A stretch of 64,000 nt of DNA from Ilyonectria destructans. Its lineage: Eukaryota; Ascomycota; Sordariomycetes; Hypocreales; Nectriaceae. The notes under the pieces were generated by a model. The model was given only the letters and a program-made list of their open reading frames with translations. It searched no databases and was not told the DNA's origin. Below, in pieces: positions 53,889 to 64,000 of the stretch (within the stretch, counting starts at the first letter, position 1; every line of letters starts with the position of its first letter). The stretch covers positions 186,001 through 250,000 of the forward strand of contig JAHEWK010000030.1 in the NCBI GenBank assembly GCA_020740775.1, in the 5' to 3' direction. A program made the translations under genes and the position numbers.

Positions 53889-54291
53889 TGTGCTAGAGCT
53901 GAAGCCAGCTTGATCGCTAACAGGTGGCTAATTGTCAACTTGGAGCTTGGTTGGTCGTTGCTGCTCTGACAAGCTGCTTGATGTGTGTCTAAGTGGATTG
54001 ATCTGTGTTTGGGAGGCTGTTCAGTGTTGAAATGAGAAGATTCAAGTTGCTTGATTCATACTAAATAAATAGTAGGAGAACTACTATTTATGTATAGGCA
54101 CGATCTCTGTGGAATGTTCCACCTTCTTCCACACCTTGCCACCGACTTGGTCGCCTCACATCTGTGATCTCCAACAAGGTCACCCGCGTCTGATACTATG
54201 GTGGGGTGCGGGCTTGCCAATGGATCATCAAAACTAACTCACGGTACAGGAAGGCTAACTGTGCCACTTGTCGCAAGCAGCACCCCGAAAA
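53889..54291. promoter_or_regulatory. Divergent intergenic region with hairpin
   Basis: 403-bp interval between the two divergent start codons, presumably holding both promoters. It contains a perfect 11-bp inverted repeat with a 5-nt loop (ATAAATAGTAG GAGAA CTACTATTTAT, 54065-54091). No factor site can be named. Confidence 0.5.
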
Positions 54292-55490
54292 ATGTCTGGT
54301 GCCGAAGTCATTGGCCTCATCTCTGGCATTATCGCGATTGTCGATGCAGCTGTGAAGGTCTACACTGCCACCACTAATGCCTCAGGCCTCCCAGAAGCCT
54401 TCCACGATGTTGCAAAGCGACTCCCTCTTGTCCAAGAAACGCTCCAAACTGCCGGGGGACACCTGAACACCACCAACCCTGACGAGGCATTTTACAAGGC
54501 AATGAAACCCGTCTTGGAGGGCTGCAAGGACAAGGCAACACGTTTAGCGGAGATATTCGAGAAAGCTATCCCACAGGCCGATGCTTCTAGAATGGAGCGA
54601 TACTTGCTTGCCGCCCGCACCTTAGGCAAGGGAAGTACGGTGGAGTCGCTTACGAAGGGTATACTCGACGATGTTCAGCTTTTGGCGGGCAACCGTGTGA
54701 CAAAGTTGGCTACAGAGGCTGAGATTGGAGAACTGATACGGGCGGCGAGAGAAGTATCAGCAATTCCAACATCGTTGCCAGGCGGTATCTTACCTAACAA
54801 ACAAATCCTGAGAAAAATAAGTCTTTCTAAGGAGTGACAGGCTTTGACTCGTCCCTCACCTGCGATGCTGAGCGAGACGCCTTGCTTAAGGAGCTGAAGT
54901 GGACCGATCCCACCATTGACAAGCTACGCATTGAAAGAAGGAGAGGTGGTTTATACGAAGCGTCGTCCCGCTGGATTCTCGCCCACCCCACTTACCAGAA
55001 GTGGCGACACGATGATACCAAGCTGCTCTGGATCAAGGGCGGTGCCGGCAAGGGAAAGACGATGTTGTTGGTCGGCATTACCAAGGAACTTCGTCCTCAC
55101 ACTAAACTCGACAACCCCAGCGCCGACTCGTTCTTTTCTTCTTCTGCCAGAATACCGATGACCGCTTGAACTACGCAGTCGCCATCCTCAAAGGACTTAT
55201 CTATCTCCTGTTGGTCCAGGACAGCAGCCTTGTGTCGTACCTCAAGAACGACTACGACCGAATGGGCAAGGAAGTCTTCGACGTCAGCAACAACAATGTC
55301 AACGCCTTCGATGCGCTATCCAACGTACTCAGACAGATGATTCAGCACCCCAGGTCAGAAACCGTGTACCTAGCTGTTGATGCTCTCGATGAATGCGAGG
55401 ACGGCCTGCCGGACCTTCTTGGCCTGATCAGGGAAACATCCCTACAAGAAAACAGCGTCAAGTGGATCGTTACGAGCCGCAATAGAGTCG

Positions 55491-55742
55491 TGTTACACTG
55501 AATGGATAGGATCACAATGATGATGATGAAAGCTCTTGATTTCTAGCTAAAGGACGGGCCTAGAGCCCGTCTTTTATACATGACGAAGACGGCTGCTGCC
55601 GGAGGCGGTAGTCCGTCGCCGCCGCACAGGGGCCGGGGCCCTGTGGGTCCCGGGGACCGGGATCGTGGTCACAGGGCCGGCTATGTGGTCTGAGAAGGAG
55701 AGGAAAGTCGTGTTATCTAGGAAATGACCCCAAAATGTGACA
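55491..55742 (-). mobile_element. Solo LTR in the NLR-like gene, TSD AGTCG
   Basis: On the minus strand it begins TGTCACATTTTGGGG and ends CATTCAGTGTAACA; AGTCG is at 55486-55490 and 55743-55747. It belongs to the same family as 62920-63203, sharing the GC-rich core with its GGGCCGGGGCCCTGTG context, a TATAAAAG box and the GACGGGC/GCCCGTC hairpin. It breaks the NACHT coding sequence. Confidence 0.95.
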
Positions 55743-57003
55743 AGTCGACATCGACAAGAGTCTCGCGCTCGATAACCCAGAAGCGAAGCTAAGCCTGGAG
55801 GTAAACTCGGAAGCCGTGTCCCGGGCGATTGAAGTCTACATCGATCACAAAGTCTCTCAAGTACCATCACTCAAATCCAACCCTGGTCGACGAGCCAACG
55901 TCCAGAAGAAGCTACTGGACAAGGCTGACGGTACATTTTTATGGGTCGATCTGATATTGCAAACTATCCACGGTGCTTTGGGCGATGACATTGTTCGGCT
56001 TATCGATGAGATACCGTCGGGCCTTCCGCCACTATACGACAGGATGATGGGAGATATCGGCATGTCCACAAGCGCCTACCGGAACCCATGTCTTGTCATT
56101 CTTTCAATCGCAGCTCTAGCGTACCGCCCGCTCCATATTCTCGAGCTCCGAATCCTGGCCGGGCTTGAGAAATATGACACCGCCGATCTGGAGAGGATTG
56201 TCGACTTGTGTGGTTCGTTTCTCACTCTGCTGGAGAGTAATATTTACCCAATTCATCAGTCGGCCAAGGAGTACCTGGTCAGCAAAGCCGCCGTCAGCAG
56301 CATATTCCCATTCGGGACGCATGCTGTGAACCGCAGCATCGCCGAAAGGTCAGTGGCGGCGATGATGAAAGCACGGAGGCGAGACATGTATGAGCTGGTG
56401 CACCCGGGGACACTTATCCATGAAGTGATGGGACGGCAGCCTGAACCGAATCCCTTACTTGAAGTGGGATACTCCTGTACATACTGGATCGACCACGTAT
56501 GTGAAGCAGACAGGGGCGATTTGCAGAGCTATCGGCGTTCCTGGCTAGTAAACGCGTTCAAGCAGCATTTCGCGCCGTCAAAGAAGAGCACCCGCATGCA
56601 CGACTCGATCGAGACGTTCTTCCAACGTCACTTCCTGCACTGGCTTGAAGCGTTGAGTCTCCTTGGCGTTGTCACGAACGGAGTCCTCTCTCTTATTAGG
56701 TTCAGAAAGTTGTTCGTGGTAGGTATTTCCGATTCTTGAATAGTACGCATAACACGTAGCTAATGCTGGCTGTTCTAGACTGCGAGGGGTGACGCTTTCG
56801 TCAACCTCATTGAAGACGCATATCGGTTCATTTTACATAATCAATTGATCATCGAACACGCTCCATTACAGACATACGTATCAGCACTGTTATTCACTCC
56901 GGTTGATAGTATTATTCGCGGATTGTTCACGGTGGAAGAGCCTAGTTGGGTTCTAACAAAGCCAACAGTCGAGCAAAATTGGAGTCCATGTTTTCAAACG
57001 TTT

Positions 57004-57281
57004 GAGGGACATAGCGATTGGGTCAACGCGGTAGCATTTTCGCCGGACGGCAGCCGCATTGCATTGGGGTCCAACAACGGCACCGTCCTAGTATGGGGTG
57101 CAAAATCGGGCAGCGAGGTCCGCAAGCTGGAGGGCCATAGCGATTGGGTCAACGCGGTAACGTTTTCGCCGGACGGCAGCTATATTGCATCTGGGTCTGA
57201 CGACAAAACCGTCCGAGTATGGGATGTAAAGTCGGGCAGGGAGGTCTGCAGGGTGGAGGGCCATAGCGATTCGGTCAACGC
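57004..57281 (+). repeat. 126-bp WD40-coding tandem repeats
   Basis: Units start at 57004, 57130 and 57256 (exactly 126 bp, 42 codons), each beginning GAGGG[A/C]CATAGCGATTSG. The first two are highly similar at nucleotide level; the third is cut after 26 bp. High-identity WD units of this kind in fungal HNWD-type genes are known to shuffle and evolve concertedly; here the array looks collapsed. Confidence 0.85.
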
Positions 57282-57663
57282 TTTTTTCCCTCTACGGTTT
57301 GAAAGCTCGAGCGATTCCGGACTGCGGCTTCAAACCAACGCTGGCGGCATCGACCTTGACCTTGGCAGTTCTAGTAACCACGGTGGCCGCAATAGCGCCG
57401 GTGATGGGAATTCGCTCGTGATCGATTCCAACGGCCAATTACCATCAGCTCAGCGATCAACGTCTAACGGGACAAAGCTGAGGTGGGATCTAGGTGGCGA
57501 CTGTTCTTGGGTCTCATGGTGTGGTCGGAAGGCAATATGGCTTCCACCTGATTTCCGACCTGGGCAATTAGACGTTTCGAGGGATGGATCAGCAATTGCC
57601 ATCGGTTGTCCGACGGGACGCATGGTGGTTATGAGGATGTCTCTGGACGTGCCATTTTCCTAG

Positions 57664-58136
57664 TCATTCTTTGATCGTAGCACTTCAGGTACTCGGAGAC
57701 TGTTATCTAAGCCGTTGAGGAGATGGAAGCCAATTTCCGTCCATATTGGCGGCGTATGTAGATGCAATCTAGATCTATATTATATTCATAGCTTTGCGTA
57801 CGAGGGTTCAAAGGGGAATGGTCAATAAGTAGACTTTGGGCCGACGTCTTTGCAAGAGGGTTCAAGGGGAGCAGGTCAATATGTCATTCAGAGTTTTGCC
57901 TTCTGTCGGATCTAGAATATTCGGGAAACTGCTAAGTACCTCGAGAATTTTTCGAACGACCCTCCTTGCTAGGCTTCCCTTTGCTCCGTTACGTCCACTG
58001 GAGAACCTCTGACTCACCCTTTCAACTTCGTCGAGTACCTCACGTATAGAGTGCCCTTGCCCACCAATTCCCCTTCGACACAGGCATAAGTAATTAGCTC
58101 CTGCACCTACCCGTTGACCATTCCAAACCGCCGAGG
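57664..58136. other. Spacer
   Basis: No gene seen. A roughly 50-bp imperfect duplication (GAGGGTTCAA.GGGGA..GGTCAATA) occurs near 57803 and 57854. Confidence 0.4.
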
Positions 58137-58649
58137 ATGCTCGTGCTGCACGATCTTCCGTTCTCCTCGACAAAACGCAGAAGCCTACAGATGCGACGAG
58201 GGTCAAGCGAGCTCTCGGGTGAAGCTGCTCAACAGGTTACGAAGAAACGCAAGCTCGACCATCCTTCACGTCCTCCTCCACACTTGTGGGATAACCTCTC
58301 CCAACTCGTGTTGACAAAAGGCGCGCTGCGAGAACTCGACCGTCGAAACACCGCAGAACCCCATCTTCAGTTACGTCCCGGGCATCGATATCGCCGTCCC
58401 TGTACACGACGCGTCGCCGCCGCACGACGAAACGCCCGTCCTCTTTCAGCGCAGGAGTTTCTTCAACAAAGCTCTCCAACAGACCGGGCGCAACTCAGAC
58501 GCTTCGCCAGCCACGGTGGTCCTAACCTAGAATACCTGAGAGGGGTGCGGAAACTCCCTGTTCTTCACACTCTCGACGCTGACTCGAACGTCAGGTCGCG
58601 GTTGAATGCAGCCGCGATCTCGTCTTCGCCAGGACAAGTTTCTCCGTAG
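58137..58649 (+). CDS. Hypothetical protein fragment with basic N-terminus
   Basis: The open frame starts MLVLHDLPFSSTKRRSLQMRR and includes KKRKLDHPSRPPPHLWDNLS and LTKGALRELDRRN. The PPP-x-x-WDNLS-x-x-x-LT-x-x-ALRELDRR pattern recurs in multi-copy fungal hypothetical proteins of unknown role. After DRRN the composition becomes Arg-rich and irregular, so a frameshift or intron near 58345 is possible and the C-terminal half may be out of frame. No domain or function can be given. Confidence 0.4.
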   Translation: MLVLHDLPFSSTKRRSLQMRRGSSELSGEAAQQVTKKRKLDHPSRPPPHLWDNLSQLVLTKGALRELDRRNTAEPHLQLRPGHRYRRPCTRRVAAARRNARPLSAQEFLQQSSPTDRAQLRRFASHGGPNLEYLRGVRKLPVLHTLDADSNVRSRLNAAAISSSPGQVSP

Positions 58650-58884
58650 AGAAGAACATTTGGTCGGAGAAATCCCACAGCCCGCCTTCGCTTACGTGTT
58701 ATGGCCCGCTTACTCTGTTCTTTCTCACACAAAGGGCAGGGAGCCAGGACCCATCGTGGGAAGGACTGTGGAGTGACCCATGTAGTGTCTCCACCCGCAC
58801 TACTTTGTCCCTAGATTGGCTGTGTTGCCGTAGGCAAGGATCCCGCTTGGTGATGTTCCGGTCTCGGCTTTTGTTTTTTGATTG
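58650..58884. other. Spacer left of LINE tail
   Basis: No gene recognised. Confidence 0.3.
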
Positions 58885-59139
58885 GTTGGTGATTGATTGA
58901 TTGATTTATTCCAACGCGGATTCAGCCGCCAGCAGCCGGCGCTGCTCGGATGCTGGTCCGTTCCGGCCCGCCAGGCCATTGACATGACCAGCCGCCCCAA
59001 ACCTCCCGCTATACTCCGTCAACCTCAATCTACCTCCGCTCCCCAGCTCCTGTAGAAAGTGACTCTTCTACGATACAGAGCTCCTGGGAGGCAGTTGTCT
59101 TTTTATCTAGGGTATATGTACCTATAGTCTCCCCTCAAT

Positions 59140-61338
59140 ACCATGCCCCACCACCCTTTCGCTAACATCACCCTTTCGCTAACCAAAAATAGTCATGCAC
59201 CATATAAAACTCAACTATTTCACTTATACGTACTTTGACCAAAATAGAAGTTATTCGCAAGCGGTCACTCCTTATGGATAGAGAATTGAATAGAGTTTAT
59301 TTTTCTAGTCTCATATAGCTGCATGGGGCTTGTGATATATGCAGACCCCTGTACTGCAAAGTCACCAAAGCGGGCATTGAATTCCTCACCGCTCCTTTCC
59401 ACTTCTTCTCATGCCAGTTTTCGCAACGCAATAAAAATGCCTTAATCCCGGCCTCGCTGGAAATATACAGAAGACGACATGGCTGAGGCTATATTGGATA
59501 TCACGGATAACGGCCTGTCGCAGTACCGATCAGCCCAGAAATGGGGAGTGCCACAAAGGACTCTTTCCGACAGACTCAGTGGTCAGTTGGCTGTGAACGA
59601 ACAAATTCAGCCTGGACAACGTCTATCCAAGCATCAGGAAGACAAGTTAGCCTTTTAGATTCTTCGCCAAGAGGCTTTGGGATATGCTCCGTCTCACAGT
59701 CAAATTCGCGCCTGCGTCTTCGCCACGTTGAAACAACAAAACGAACAAGTAACATTGGGACGCAATTGGGTAGCCAGATTCATTCAGCGCCGTCCAGAGC
59801 TTAAGACCAAGATTGGAAGACGTCAAGAAGCCAACAGATTCGACTCTTTCACGCCCAAGGCGTTCCACTGGTTCTTTGATATCCGGGAGAAGGAGTACGG
59901 GTGGATTAAGCCTGAGAACACTGTTAACGTCGATGAAGGCGGTATCATGATCGGTTTTGGTAAGACTCCACCTCTTTATTCCATCTCTATTTGAAATCTA
60001 ACTAACCAAGCTTCTCTTGCCAGGCCTGGATAGTCTGGTGGTTGGAAGCGTAGACCCGAAGCGGAAGGCTCTCCTCAAAGGACCACAGACGCGAAGTTGG
60101 ACTTCATTTATTGAGGCCATTACCGCTGACGGTCGTGCTTTGACTCCTGGAATCATACTCAAAGGAAAGGAACTCCAACAACAGTGGTTCCTTAACGAAT
60201 TCAAGAAGATAGCTGATTGGCACTATATAACTTCACCTAACGGGTGGACGGACGACCACAGTGGTGTTGAGTGGCTTGAAAGAGTCTACTTGCCTCAAAC
60301 TAAGCCTGCCGACGAGTCAGATGCTAGATTAATCATCCTAGACGGCCATGGGAGTCATGCAACGGTGCGTTGCTTGCTTATTCAATCAGGAATCACTGCT
60401 AACGGAAAGAAGGATGAATGGATGGCTACGTGCTTTTTAAACAACGTCTATTGTTTCTACCTCCCTGCCCATTGTTCTCATGGCCTCCAGCCATTGGATA
60501 ATGGGGTTTTTAATGCCTCCAAAGCTGCATATCGACGAGAGCTGGAAAAATTAGCCTCTCTGACTGACTCAACGCCGGTGGATAAAGTCAACTTCATCAG
60601 AGCCTACGCCAAGGCTCGTGAAGTTAGAATGACCGAGAAGAATATACTCTCCGGTTGGAGAACTACTAGCAATTGGCCAATCTCACGAGCCAAAGCTCTG
60701 CGGCATCCAGAAATTCAAGAGGACAAAGCAACGGGCAGTTCAAAGGGGACTCCAGAACGGACGCCTTATTTTGGCTCGGATGATACACCAAAGACCAGCC
60801 GTCATATTCGTGATCTTGGCTTAAACAAAACACCAAAGACGCGGAGGCGATATACTGTGATAGCAAAAGGTTTTGAGACCCAGGAACAGACGCTGGCGGC
60901 GCATGCCGTGAGAATTACCAGCCTGGAGGAGGAATTGGCTCGTTTGAAGAGAGGGAAGAATAGGAAGGCTATTCCTAATCCCAACAGACGTTTCATGAGT
61001 CTAAGCGAAGCTCTAGCCGCCGGTGAAGATATTGCTGAAAAAGGGAGCAAAATGAACTCTGTTGTGGTGGAATCAGACTCTTCGGAGGAGTCAGTCTCAG
61101 AGGAGGAGGCTGCTTCGGTTATTGTAGTCAGGGAGGAAATTGAGTCTCCTCAGCACACCACTCGATCGGGGCGGCTGGTCAAAAGACCTAAAAATATGTA
61201 AATTCTTCAATTCTCTATCACGTAATATTTCTTTTATATTTATATCATTAAAATTGGTTATAATCCCTAAGGGTTGAAAAAACAGATTTTTGGTAGAGAT
61301 AGCCTCAATTTGGTTAGCGAAAGGGTGGTGGGGCATGG
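59140..61338 (+). mobile_element. pogo/Fot-like transposon, TA target
   Basis: Inverted termini CCATGCCCCACCACCCTTTC.. at 59140 and read from 61338 on the minus strand, identical for about 26 bp (to GCTAAC), flanked by TA on both sides (59138-59139 and 61339-61340). CCCTTTCGCTAAC is repeated once more inside the left end. Length 2,199 bp with one transposase gene on the plus strand. Inserted in a LINE 3' UTR. Confidence 0.95.
59437..61201 (+). pseudogene. pogo-family DDE transposase, two RIP-type stops
   Basis: Exons 59437-59959 and 60024-61201, with a 64-bp intron (GTAAGA..CTAAC..CCAG). The N-terminus holds a psq-type helix-turn-helix (DITDNGLSQYRSAQKWGVPQ) followed by a CENP-B/Tc5-type HTH (GRNWVARFIQRRPEL). 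The catalytic triad appears in NVDEGGIMIG, IILDGHGSHAT and HGLQPLDNGVF (DDD, as in pogo/Fot). The C-terminus has a coiled coil (ITSLEEELARLKRG) and an acidic tail. A TAA at 59443-59445 (third codon, probably CAA originally) and a TAG at 59656-59658 (probably TGG) are both G:C to A:T changes. The remaining frame is open to AAAAATATG-TAA. Starting translation downstream would lose the first HTH. Confidence 0.9.
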
Positions 61339-61944
61339 TACCTGGCTTAGTCTCTTTCGGCATCGATCCTAAATTGCCTAAGGATCTGAGGCTGTTCCAT
61401 GCACTTGGTGGCCTTGGGCTGCTACTTTGCGCAGGTTGAAAATGGCCCGGAGGCATTTCCTTCTGGAAAAGGATCCTGGGTTCTGGACCCGGAGCTGTCG
61501 GTATCTCCGACATCGCAACAGAATGTGCGTTACCGTTTATCGGTCTTCGCCGCATAGGCATCTGTTATGTGCGATGTTTGACACTCTTCGACGAAAGAGG
61601 AAGTCCCTCAGCCCTATCTTCTGCATTCGTATTTGAATGAGTGGTGGACTTTGCCATTTCTTCAGATCGTCGTGTAGTTGAAGATCCTTGTGCGTGGGGT
61701 TTGAGGTGTACCGGAAGGAGGTCCCACCCCGAGTTTCGATCATCCATCTGGCTTCCCAGTGTTTGCTCGCTTCTCTGCGCGCCCATGTCTTCAGAGTTGA
61801 ACGGAGTGGGTACAGTGGTCGCGGTTCTGGTGTCTTCGGCCCTGGCGGTTTTTTTTTGGGTTTGGGTTTGGGTTTGGGTTTTTTTGGAGGTTTTGCCTCT
61901 GACATTCTTCTGGCGTTCCCATTGGCGTTCCATTGGCGTTCCAT

Positions 61945-62919
61945 TGGCGTTATTTGGCGTTCTTACTTTTGTTTCTTTCTTCTTCCTTCTTCCTCCTGAT
62001 GATGCTTTTATTACTCAAACTTTTGCTGCGACTATCTTGATGTTTTTTTCTTTTTTCTTTTTCGGCGATGCCTTTATCGCTAACGCCTCTTTTTTTTTTG
62101 GGCAGATTTTCTTGCTCCTATCGTAAGCTGCTGACTGTGACTAGCTCGTATGAGATTCGACTACGGCACCACTGGCGCGTCCACCAATCGTGTCTCCTCA
62201 GCAATAGGTTTGTTTCCCTTTTGCCTCAAAATTAAAGAGAAAGATGAAATTATCAACTCGAATTAGAACTAGAATATCATAAACGCGGTCAAGTCCTATG
62301 ACATTTCGGTTTGTTGTTGTAAGATCGCCCTCAACGGCGAAAAGATGGATGGCTAGCCGTCGACGACGATGATCTCATCTACTCATCCGCTTCAACACCG
62401 CTGCCAATTTAAGTACGTCAATTGCTTTTCGTTCCTCCACTGATGATATTTCCGTGGGCTCTTAGATATCCCTCTCCTCTCTCTTGTTTGGTCAGACTAA
62501 CTGAACCTACTCTCAGACAGAAAGCGTTGTTGGCGGCTGTATGCGTAGCACCCGGATAGTCTCGACCTACGTAGTCGAAATGGATAACCCACATATGTAC
62601 CACCTTAGGTTGACCTTGAGGTGCACATCCTATCCCAACTCTAGTGTCTATCCCTGCCCTTAGCACGTCGCTTGGTATGGTATGCAACCGCCGCATTGTC
62701 AGAACTCGAACCGTGTAAGAAAGACACATGAACCAGAATCAAGACGAACTCGACGTTCAGAGCATAGACACGTGATTGGAACGGCGAATAAAGTTCCGTC
62801 ACCTCATCACAACATCATTTCGGTGATTCAAAAGGCTTAAGTGAATCGTGCGCTGGGTGCTAGCTGGACGTAGCTCGGACATGCCATGCATGTGCCCCCT
62901 GCTTCAAGATGAGGTACAG
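61945..62919. other. Low-complexity and unassigned DNA
   Basis: At about 61912-61952 there are GGCGTTCC(A)TT 11-bp tandem units, and poly-T tracts to about 62100. The (GGGTTT)n run at about 61856-61882 just inside the LINE codes for its Lys-Pro repeats and is not telomeric TTAGGG. No gene seen to 62919. Confidence 0.5.
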
Positions 62920-63203
62920 TGTCACATTTCGGGGTCATCCTGAGACGTATGATAACCTCATTTCCGGTCATATCCTAGACAACGCGACTTTCCTTTCTTC
63001 CTCAGACCACATCGCCGGCCCTGTGACCACGATCCCGGGACCCGGGACCCACAGGGCCCCGGCCCCTGTGCGCGGCGACGGACTGCCGCCTCCGGCAGCA
63101 GCCGTCTTCATCATGTATAAAAGACGGGCTCTAGGCCCGTCCCTTAGATAGAAATCAAGAGCTTTCATCATCATCAGTGTGATCCTATCCATTCAGTGTC
63201 ACA
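62920..63203 (+). mobile_element. Solo LTR, 284 bp, TSD TACAG
   Basis: Begins TGTCACATTTCGGGGTC and ends CCATTCAGTGTCACA; TACAG at 62915-62919 and 63204-63208. Same family as the LTR inside the NLR-like gene but about 30 bp longer (extra sequence near 62945). TATAAAAG at 63116 with a GACGGGC..GCCCGTC hairpin just downstream looks like the LTR promoter and leader. Confidence 0.95.
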
Positions 63204-64000
63204 TACAGTCGACCAAGCATAAGTCTAAGCTCATTTTTCAGAATTCATGACTGAGCCGTGACCTCGACGATGTCCGTACAAATGGTTTATTATCTGCTAA
63301 AAATGAAAATAAAGTGATTGCGAACCTGAGTCGTAGTGTATTTGCACTCGCTCAAAGGACTATGCGGAGCGTGCTATGGGATAATGTGAACCTGCTGTTG
63401 GTCTTGCTATCCTGCAGGCATCTGTCTGGACGGCCAGACATCGGCTTTCGGGCACTTCTTGCATCGTGTTGCGTCTTTCATGACCCATCTCCCCTCATCG
63501 CTTTGGTATTCCGCGGACGCCTAGACGGCAATGAGTCGGACCGCTCACTCAGCCAAGACGCACAAAGACAACTGACGTAGCGTTGGATCAGGCTACGACG
63601 AATTTCCATTCTCCTAGTGCTTTCCCTTTTGGCTCTCAAAATGTGTGTGTTTGATCTAAACCATTCGTATGCTTCTTTCATATTCAATCACTCTCCAGGT
63701 CTGCTTCGAAACGCTTCCCTCGACAAAACTTGTTTAGGAGACGCTCCAGTCTTTGTTTCCCGCGATGTTCGGCTCTGACCTACTCCGAAAGCTAGTTTGA
63801 GACGTTGCCGCTCGTTGTTTCACCAGTCACGAAGCATCTTCCCTCCTACATCTAACTTCCCTAGCTGCTAATGTTAATGATTTGGCCAGCCACACATACA
63901 GGCGAGTTGAAAGATGCGGTTTACGCTCTCTTTCTGTCAAACTGTAGCTTTTGCTGCCTCGGTTGGTCTCCTGCTTTGACTCAGCCACAATTTTACGGTC
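63204..64000. other. Unassigned right edge
   Basis: Short frames only on both strands. No domain, repeat or element end recognised before the window ends. Confidence 0.35.

Larger units (their letters stand above)
54292..57663 (+). pseudogene. SesA-NACHT-WD40 NLR-like protein, LTR-disrupted
   Basis: The start MSGAEVIGLISG opens a SesA-type N-terminal domain (to SAIPTSLPGG), the trigger domain of many fungal NLRs that control incompatibility and cell death. After a frameshift near 54837 the linker and NACHT follow: SRWILAHPTYQKWR, Walker A IKGGAGKGKTMLL, a second frameshift in a TTC-rich tract near 55135, then YLAVDALDECEDG (Walker B) and VKWIVTSRNR. There a 252-bp solo LTR is inserted (55491-55742); the same frame resumes after it. 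The helical region (DGTFLWVDLILQTIHG, IHQSAKEYLVSK) is followed by a 60-bp intron (56719-56778) and the WD40 part: two complete 42-residue repeats and a partial third, then a jump to the usual C-terminal cap (WVSWCGRKAIWLPPDFRPGQ). Three lesions make it non-functional as read. Confidence 0.88.
58885..61944 (-). pseudogene. Tad-like LINE 3' end, split by a pogo element
   Basis: Minus-strand coding from about 61944 (low-complexity KPKPKPKPKK, then LYPLRSTLKTWARREASKHW and LQIRMQKIGL-like text) leads to VSNIAHNRCLCGEDR, TAA, TVTHILLRCRRYRQLR. The C-x-C..H..C-type zinc knuckle after the RNase H-like region is characteristic of the ORF2 end of fungal Tad1-clade LINEs. The TAA at 61537-61539 replaces a Gln codon (C to T). 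The 3' UTR is interrupted at 61338/59140 by the pogo element, and continues to an (AATC)n tail (minus strand AATAAATCAATCAATCAATC, 58889-58909), the usual LINE 3' microsatellite end. Reverse transcriptase and endonuclease are absent: a 5'-truncated insertion. Confidence 0.7.

Noticed and set aside
61856..61882. (GGGTTT)n as a telomere-like repeat
   Set aside because: The unit is not TTAGGG, only about four copies exist, and in the other strand it encodes the Lys-Pro tract of the LINE fragment.

Overview
This window looks like a transposon-rich, largely heterochromatic stretch of a filamentous ascomycete nuclear genome (Pezizomycotina, most likely a Sordariomycete). The evidence is short GT..AG introns of about 55-80 bp inside the genes, a SesA-NACHT-WD40 NLR-like gene, a Zn(II)2Cys6 regulator, an Atf1-type bZIP, a Crypton, Tad-like LINE and chromodomain Gypsy sequences, and G:C-to-A:T lesions (TGG to TGA/TAG, CAA to TAA) of the kind left by RIP. 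Organism identity is inference; no host gene fixes the species.

0-16.4 kb: two different Helitrons in the same (minus) orientation. Each encodes a Rep-helicase of about 2,050 residues in three exons, and each carries only one or two lesions. Between them, divergent from Helitron 1, lies an intact two-exon gene whose sequence suggests an OB-fold/ssDNA-binding protein. 17-24 kb: a 5'-truncated chromodomain Gypsy with its 3' LTR, a complete but decayed hAT with TIRs and a perfect 8-bp TSD, and a 1.5-kb hAT-like non-autonomous element with a TA-flanked MITE nested in it. 24-31 kb: an Atf1-type bZIP fragment, a 166-bp MITE, a segmental duplication split by a solo LTR, a stand-alone PIF1 helicase with a late frameshift, a chromate-transporter relic hit by an 87-bp element, and a cysteine-rich two-exon gene.

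31-38 kb: solo LTRs and an AT-rich Helitron/PIF1-type helicase relic full of stops, into which two solo LTRs of normal composition were inserted later, followed by a truncated second helicase. 38-47.5 kb: a conserved hypothetical gene, a coiled-coil gene next to a large zinc-finger gene, then a Crypton and an intact HSL-type esterase bracketed by two nearly identical 126-bp direct repeats. 47.6-51.3 kb: a MULE with TIRs of about 80 bp, one of them interrupted by a solo LTR. 52-58 kb: a Upc2-like C6 regulator divergent from an NLR-like gene that is broken by a solo LTR. 58-64 kb: the 3' end of a LINE carrying a complete pogo/Fot-like element, another solo LTR of the family found in the NLR gene, and unassigned sequence.

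Altogether I delimit six solo LTRs with exact 5-bp TSDs, one 87-bp element with a 5-bp TSD, and DNA elements of the hAT, Mutator, pogo/mariner, Crypton and Helitron classes. Host genes that look intact are few: the OB-like gene (possibly element-borne), the cysteine-rich gene, the 224-aa gene, the coiled-coil/zinc-finger pair and the esterase. I saw no rRNA, tRNA, CRISPR or bacterial-type operon.
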